DNA of 8,956 nt from Lachnospiraceae bacterium (GTDB lineage: Bacteria > Bacillota > Clostridia > Lachnospirales > Lachnospiraceae), in contig DLYC01000224.1 of the NCBI GenBank assembly GCA_003447895.1, positions 4,492 through 13,447 on the forward strand, in the 5' to 3' direction. The position numbers and the translations under genes were made by a program. The notes below the pieces were generated by a model that was not told where the DNA came from, searched no databases, and saw only the letters and a list, made by a program, of their open reading frames with translations. Positions 6,934 to 8,956 of this stretch are shown one piece after another. Numbering within the stretch: position 1 is the stretch's first letter; every line of letters starts with the position of its first letter.

Positions 6934-6935
6934 TC

Positions 6936-7322
6936 TCAGTTACTCTCCTTGTCATCCGTATTCTGGCCGGATTCCTCTTTCTCCGACTCCTTTTTGTCCG
7001 ATTCGCTTTGGTCGGATTTCTTTTTTTTCGAGGTCTCATCGGCAGCTTTCTCCGTGTTTTCCGCCGCTGTCGATCCCGTCTCCGATTCGCTTGCGATCTC
7101 CGCAGTGGATCCTGTGACGGCAGCCCCGGCCTCCCGGCTTCCTCCGGCTTTCCCTTTTCGCAGCTGATAGACGTACACTATGCAGAGAATTACGATCAGT
7201 ACGACGATCACAAGATAAACCATTGCTTTTTTGCTGATTCCGACCTGTTCCTGAATGTCCTCTGCTCCGTTCGAAGCCTTTTTAAAAAACGCACTTCTCT
7301 CGGCGGCTTCCCGATCAATCAT
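6936..7322 (-). CDS. Small single-helix membrane protein, unknown function, coupled to NSS transporter
   Basis: A 128-residue protein that I do not recognise. Residues 1-32 are mixed charged, with ISKK just before one strongly hydrophobic helix (about 34-53). QLRKGK follows, then a Gly/Ala/Ser stretch (60-85) and a C-terminal tail of Ser, Glu, Lys and Asp, including KKKKSDQSESDKKESEKEES (99-118), probably disordered. No signal peptidase site is obvious, and positive charges on both sides of the helix leave the orientation uncertain. The ATG at 7322 has AAGAAGGAA at 7331-7339, spaced 8 nt, and it is the first gene after the promoter at 7391-7419. The 2-nt spacing to the transporter suggests a transporter accessory protein. 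MetS, the small partner of the NSS transporter MetP in Corynebacterium glutamicum, is a precedent for the idea but not a visible homologue. Confidence 0.85.
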   Translation of the reverse strand: MIDREAAERSAFFKKASNGAEDIQEQVGISKKAMVYLVIVVLIVILCIVYVYQLRKGKAGGSREAGAAVTGSTAEIASESETGSTAAENTEKAADETSKKKKSDQSESDKKESEKEESGQNTDDKESN

Positions 7323-7351
7323 TTTTTAATTTCCTTCTTTCCATCAATTTC

Positions 7352-7375
7352 CGAAAAGTAAACACGGGCTTTTCG
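7352..7375. other. Inverted repeat in the 5' leader of the small protein-transporter unit
   Basis: CGAAAAG (7352-7358) and CTTTTCG (7369-7375) are perfect 7-bp arms around a 10-nt spacer. The element starts about 9 nt downstream of the predicted transcription start and lies upstream of the ribosome binding site at 7331-7339. That position suits a repressor operator or an RNA hairpin in the leader. No T tract follows at once. Confidence 0.45.
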
Positions 7376-7390
7376 TACCCTTAGTCTAGT

Positions 7391-7436
7391 ATTGTACCAT
7401 GAACCGCGCATTTCACACTATTTTTTTTCTGTTTTT
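7391..7436 (-). promoter_or_regulatory. Predicted sigma-70-type promoter for the small protein and NSS transporter genes
   Basis: On the minus strand TACAAT (7396-7391) is preceded by TGG, giving an extended -10 element (TGnTACAAT). With 17-bp spacing the -35 hexamer is AGTGTG (7419-7414), a poor match, but an A-rich tract with a run of eight A (up to about 7436) sits just upstream like an UP element. Transcription would start near 7384, giving a leader of about 60 nt. It lies about 70 bases beyond the hslO stop, where no terminator is visible. Confidence 0.6.
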
Positions 7437-7464
7437 GGCGTTTTCAGTGCAGAAACCGTCGTCT

Positions 7465-8379
7465 TTAGGGCATTTCCGCGCCGGAATCCTGCGCTTTCCC
7501 ATCCTCTGTCCTTGCCAGAACGGCTTTCAGCTCTTCCTCCGTAAAGGTGTATTTTTTGCCGCAGAACTGGCACACGACCTCGACAGGCTCGCCCTCGTCC
7601 ACGATCTTCTGCATCTCCTCGCGTCCCAGAAGGACCAGCGCCCTCTCGTAGCGCTCTTTGCCGCAGCCGCAGCGAAATTCCACGGGAGACTTGTCGGTGA
7701 TCTCAAAATCCAGCCCCGCCAGGACCTTTTCCAGCATTTTCTCCGGGGTATCCCCTGAGGAGAGCATCTTTGTGACCGGCTCGATGGAGGACAGGTTCTT
7801 CTCGAGGGCCGCGATCGTCTCCTCCTGCGCAAACGGCATGAGCTGGACGATGAAGCCGCCGGCTTCGAGCACGCAGTTGTCCTTGGTGTTTACAAGAACG
7901 CCCAGTCCGACTGAGGACGGGATCTGCTCGGATACCGCATAATAATAAGTAATATCTTCGGCGATCTCTCCTGTCTGGATCGCGGTCTGTCCCACGTAAG
8001 GGTCTTTGAGTCCCAAGTCCCGGATCACGGTGAGGGTGCCTCTTCCGACGCCGCCGCCGACGTTGAGGTGCCCGACCGCGTTGTTGGGAAGATATACCTT
8101 GGGGTTGTCCACATATCCCTTGACGCCGCCGTGGTTGTCCGCCGTCACGAGGATCCGCCCGAGCGGTCCGTCTCCGTCGATCTGGATCGTGATGAGGTCC
8201 GTGGGGCCTTTCAGCATATCGGCCATCATGAGCGCCGCGCTCATTGTCCTTCCGAGGGCAGCCGTCGCGATCGGCGACAGATCGTGTGCCGCTCTCGCGT
8301 ACTCGGCGATATCCCTGGATGTCACGGCAAAGGCGCGAACCTGCGCGTCAGCTGCCGTAGCTCTGATCATGTAGTCCAT
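7465..8379 (-). CDS. hslO: Hsp33, redox-regulated holdase chaperone
   Basis: A 304-residue cytosolic protein, slightly longer than the usual 290. The N-terminal RATAADAQVRAFA (6-18) and the GDGPLGRILVTAD-type segment (69-81) are typical of the Hsp33 core. The C-terminal redox switch is complete: C237-G-C239 and C270-Q-F-C273, i.e. CxC-X30-CxxC, the four zinc ligands that form disulfides under oxidative stress and turn on client binding. The last 13 or so residues (DGKAQDSGAEMP) are a non-conserved tail. The start at 8379 gives the expected N-terminus MDYMIRATAAD. AAGGAG (8392-8397) is 12 nt upstream, inside the end of the glycosyltransferase gene, whose TAA stop is only 1 nt away. Co-transcription with that gene is therefore likely. 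Confidence 0.97.
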   Translation of the reverse strand: MDYMIRATAADAQVRAFAVTSRDIAEYARAAHDLSPIATAALGRTMSAALMMADMLKGPTDLITIQIDGDGPLGRILVTADNHGGVKGYVDNPKVYLPNNAVGHLNVGGGVGRGTLTVIRDLGLKDPYVGQTAIQTGEIAEDITYYYAVSEQIPSSVGLGVLVNTKDNCVLEAGGFIVQLMPFAQEETIAALEKNLSSIEPVTKMLSSGDTPEKMLEKVLAGLDFEITDKSPVEFRCGCGKERYERALVLLGREEMQKIVDEGEPVEVVCQFCGKKYTFTEEELKAVLARTEDGKAQDSGAEMP

Positions 8380-8380
8380 G

Positions 8381-8956
8381 TTATGTTGTTTCTCCTTCTT
8401 TTGTCTCAGGACTCTTTCGCGTGTCCTTTCGCGCCGCGCGGGGGTCCGGCTCCCAGGTCCTGTCGCTGATGATAAATCTCGGCCGTCCCTTTGTCTCCAG
8501 ATAGGTCTTTCCTACGTATTCCCCGATCACGCCAAGGCTCAGAAGCTGTATGCCGCCAAGGAAACAGATGATACAGGTCATACTGGCCCAGCCCGCCACG
8601 GTCTTTCCCAGAATGTGCGCGATCAAAGACCACAAAACGCCGGCGAAACTGATCAGGGCAACGAACATGCCCAGTCCCGTGATCAGGTGGATCGGCTTTA
8701 TGCTAAGACTCGTAATTCCGTCAAAGGCAAGGCCCAGCATCTTGCGGAGAGGATAGTGGCTCTCTCCCGCCATCCGCTCCTTCCTGCTGTAATAGACGCT
8801 GGTGCTCTTAAAGCCGACCATGGGGAACATTCCCCGAAGGTAGAGGTTTACCTCTTTGAAATTTTCAAATTCCCGAAGGACCCTGGCGGAGACCAGCCGG
8901 TAATCCGCGTGATTGTACACGACCTCCGCGCCAAGGCTCTCCAGAATCCTGTAATA
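8381..8956 (-). CDS. Membrane-anchored family 2 glycosyltransferase (GtrB/DPM1-like), C-terminal 191 residues
   Basis: The frame is open to the right edge with no start, so the N-terminal part, roughly 120-140 residues with the nucleotide-sugar site and DxD motif, lies outside. Visible residues show HADYRLVSARVL (16-27), matching the conserved DFRLMDRRV region, then RMAGESHYPLRKMLGLAFDG (61-80), typical of polyprenyl-phosphate glycosyltransferases. Two transmembrane helices follow (about 88-116 and 121-147), then the hallmark IGEYVGKTYLETKGRPRFII (144-163) and a charged tail. Such enzymes move a sugar from UDP- or GDP-sugar onto undecaprenyl phosphate at the inner face of the membrane, for later decoration of wall polymer, polysaccharide or protein. 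Donor and final acceptor cannot be told from this part. The stop is 1 nt before hslO. Confidence 0.93.
   Translation of the reverse strand, partial: YYRILESLGAEVVYNHADYRLVSARVLREFENFKEVNLYLRGMFPMVGFKSTSVYYSRKERMAGESHYPLRKMLGLAFDGITSLSIKPIHLITGLGMFVALISFAGVLWSLIAHILGKTVAGWASMTCIICFLGGIQLLSLGVIGEYVGKTYLETKGRPRFIISDRTWEPDPRAARKDTRKSPETKEGETT

Noticed and set aside
6934..7322. Small protein as a Sec- or lipoprotein-type secreted protein
   Set aside because: The hydrophobic helix begins near residue 34, has no lipobox and no clear signal peptidase site; an anchored protein is the simpler reading.
7421..7435. T tract on the plus strand as a terminator
   Set aside because: There is no GC-rich stem before it and no plus-strand gene to end. 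On the minus strand it reads as an A tract at the UP-element position of the promoter.

Overview
The window looks like a piece of chromosome from a Gram-positive, anaerobic Clostridia-type bacterium, most likely a Lachnospiraceae relative. This rests on the gene families: a His-tailed CsoR-type sensor, a YkuD L,D-transpeptidase with peptidoglycan-binding repeats, an 11-helix NSS symporter, and a GtrB-like glycosyltransferase. It also fits the strong AGGAGG-type ribosome binding sites and the GC-rich third codon positions. The genus is inference; there is no rRNA or tRNA to anchor it. No mobile element, CRISPR array, integrase or toxin-antitoxin pair was seen.

All eight complete or partial genes that I accept before counting the left-edge fragment, and that fragment too, lie on the minus strand, so transcription runs from high to low coordinates. 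From right to left: (1) the C-terminal part of a membrane-anchored family 2 glycosyltransferase, 1 nt from hslO, the redox-controlled chaperone Hsp33; (2) a short non-coding region (7323-7464) with a good minus-strand promoter and a leader inverted repeat; (3) a small single-helix protein of unknown function, 2 nt from a sodium-dependent amino acid (NSS/SNF) transporter; (4) a 613-residue L,D-transpeptidase with a long acidic Pro-Glu-Ala repeat on the cytoplasmic side; (5) a hairpin with a T-rich tail that probably ends that unit; (6) a MATE efflux pump whose stop codon overlaps the start of a CsoR-family metal sensor (ATGA); (7) a YihS-like aldose-ketose isomerase; (8) the N-terminal part of an unidentified membrane-anchored coiled-coil protein that runs off the left edge.

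The genes fall into functional pieces rather than one pathway: envelope work (glycosyltransferase, L,D-transpeptidase), stress response (Hsp33), uptake (small protein plus NSS symporter), efflux with its likely regulator (MATE plus CsoR), and sugar isomerisation. I do not see a clearly new multi-gene system. The best leads are the small membrane protein coupled to the NSS symporter, the MATE-CsoR overlap with an expanded His tail, the cytoplasmic acidic repeat of the L,D-transpeptidase, and the isomerase that keeps the YihS catalytic histidines but not the residues that I recall as reading the sulfonate. No gene-free stretch exceeds 300 bases.
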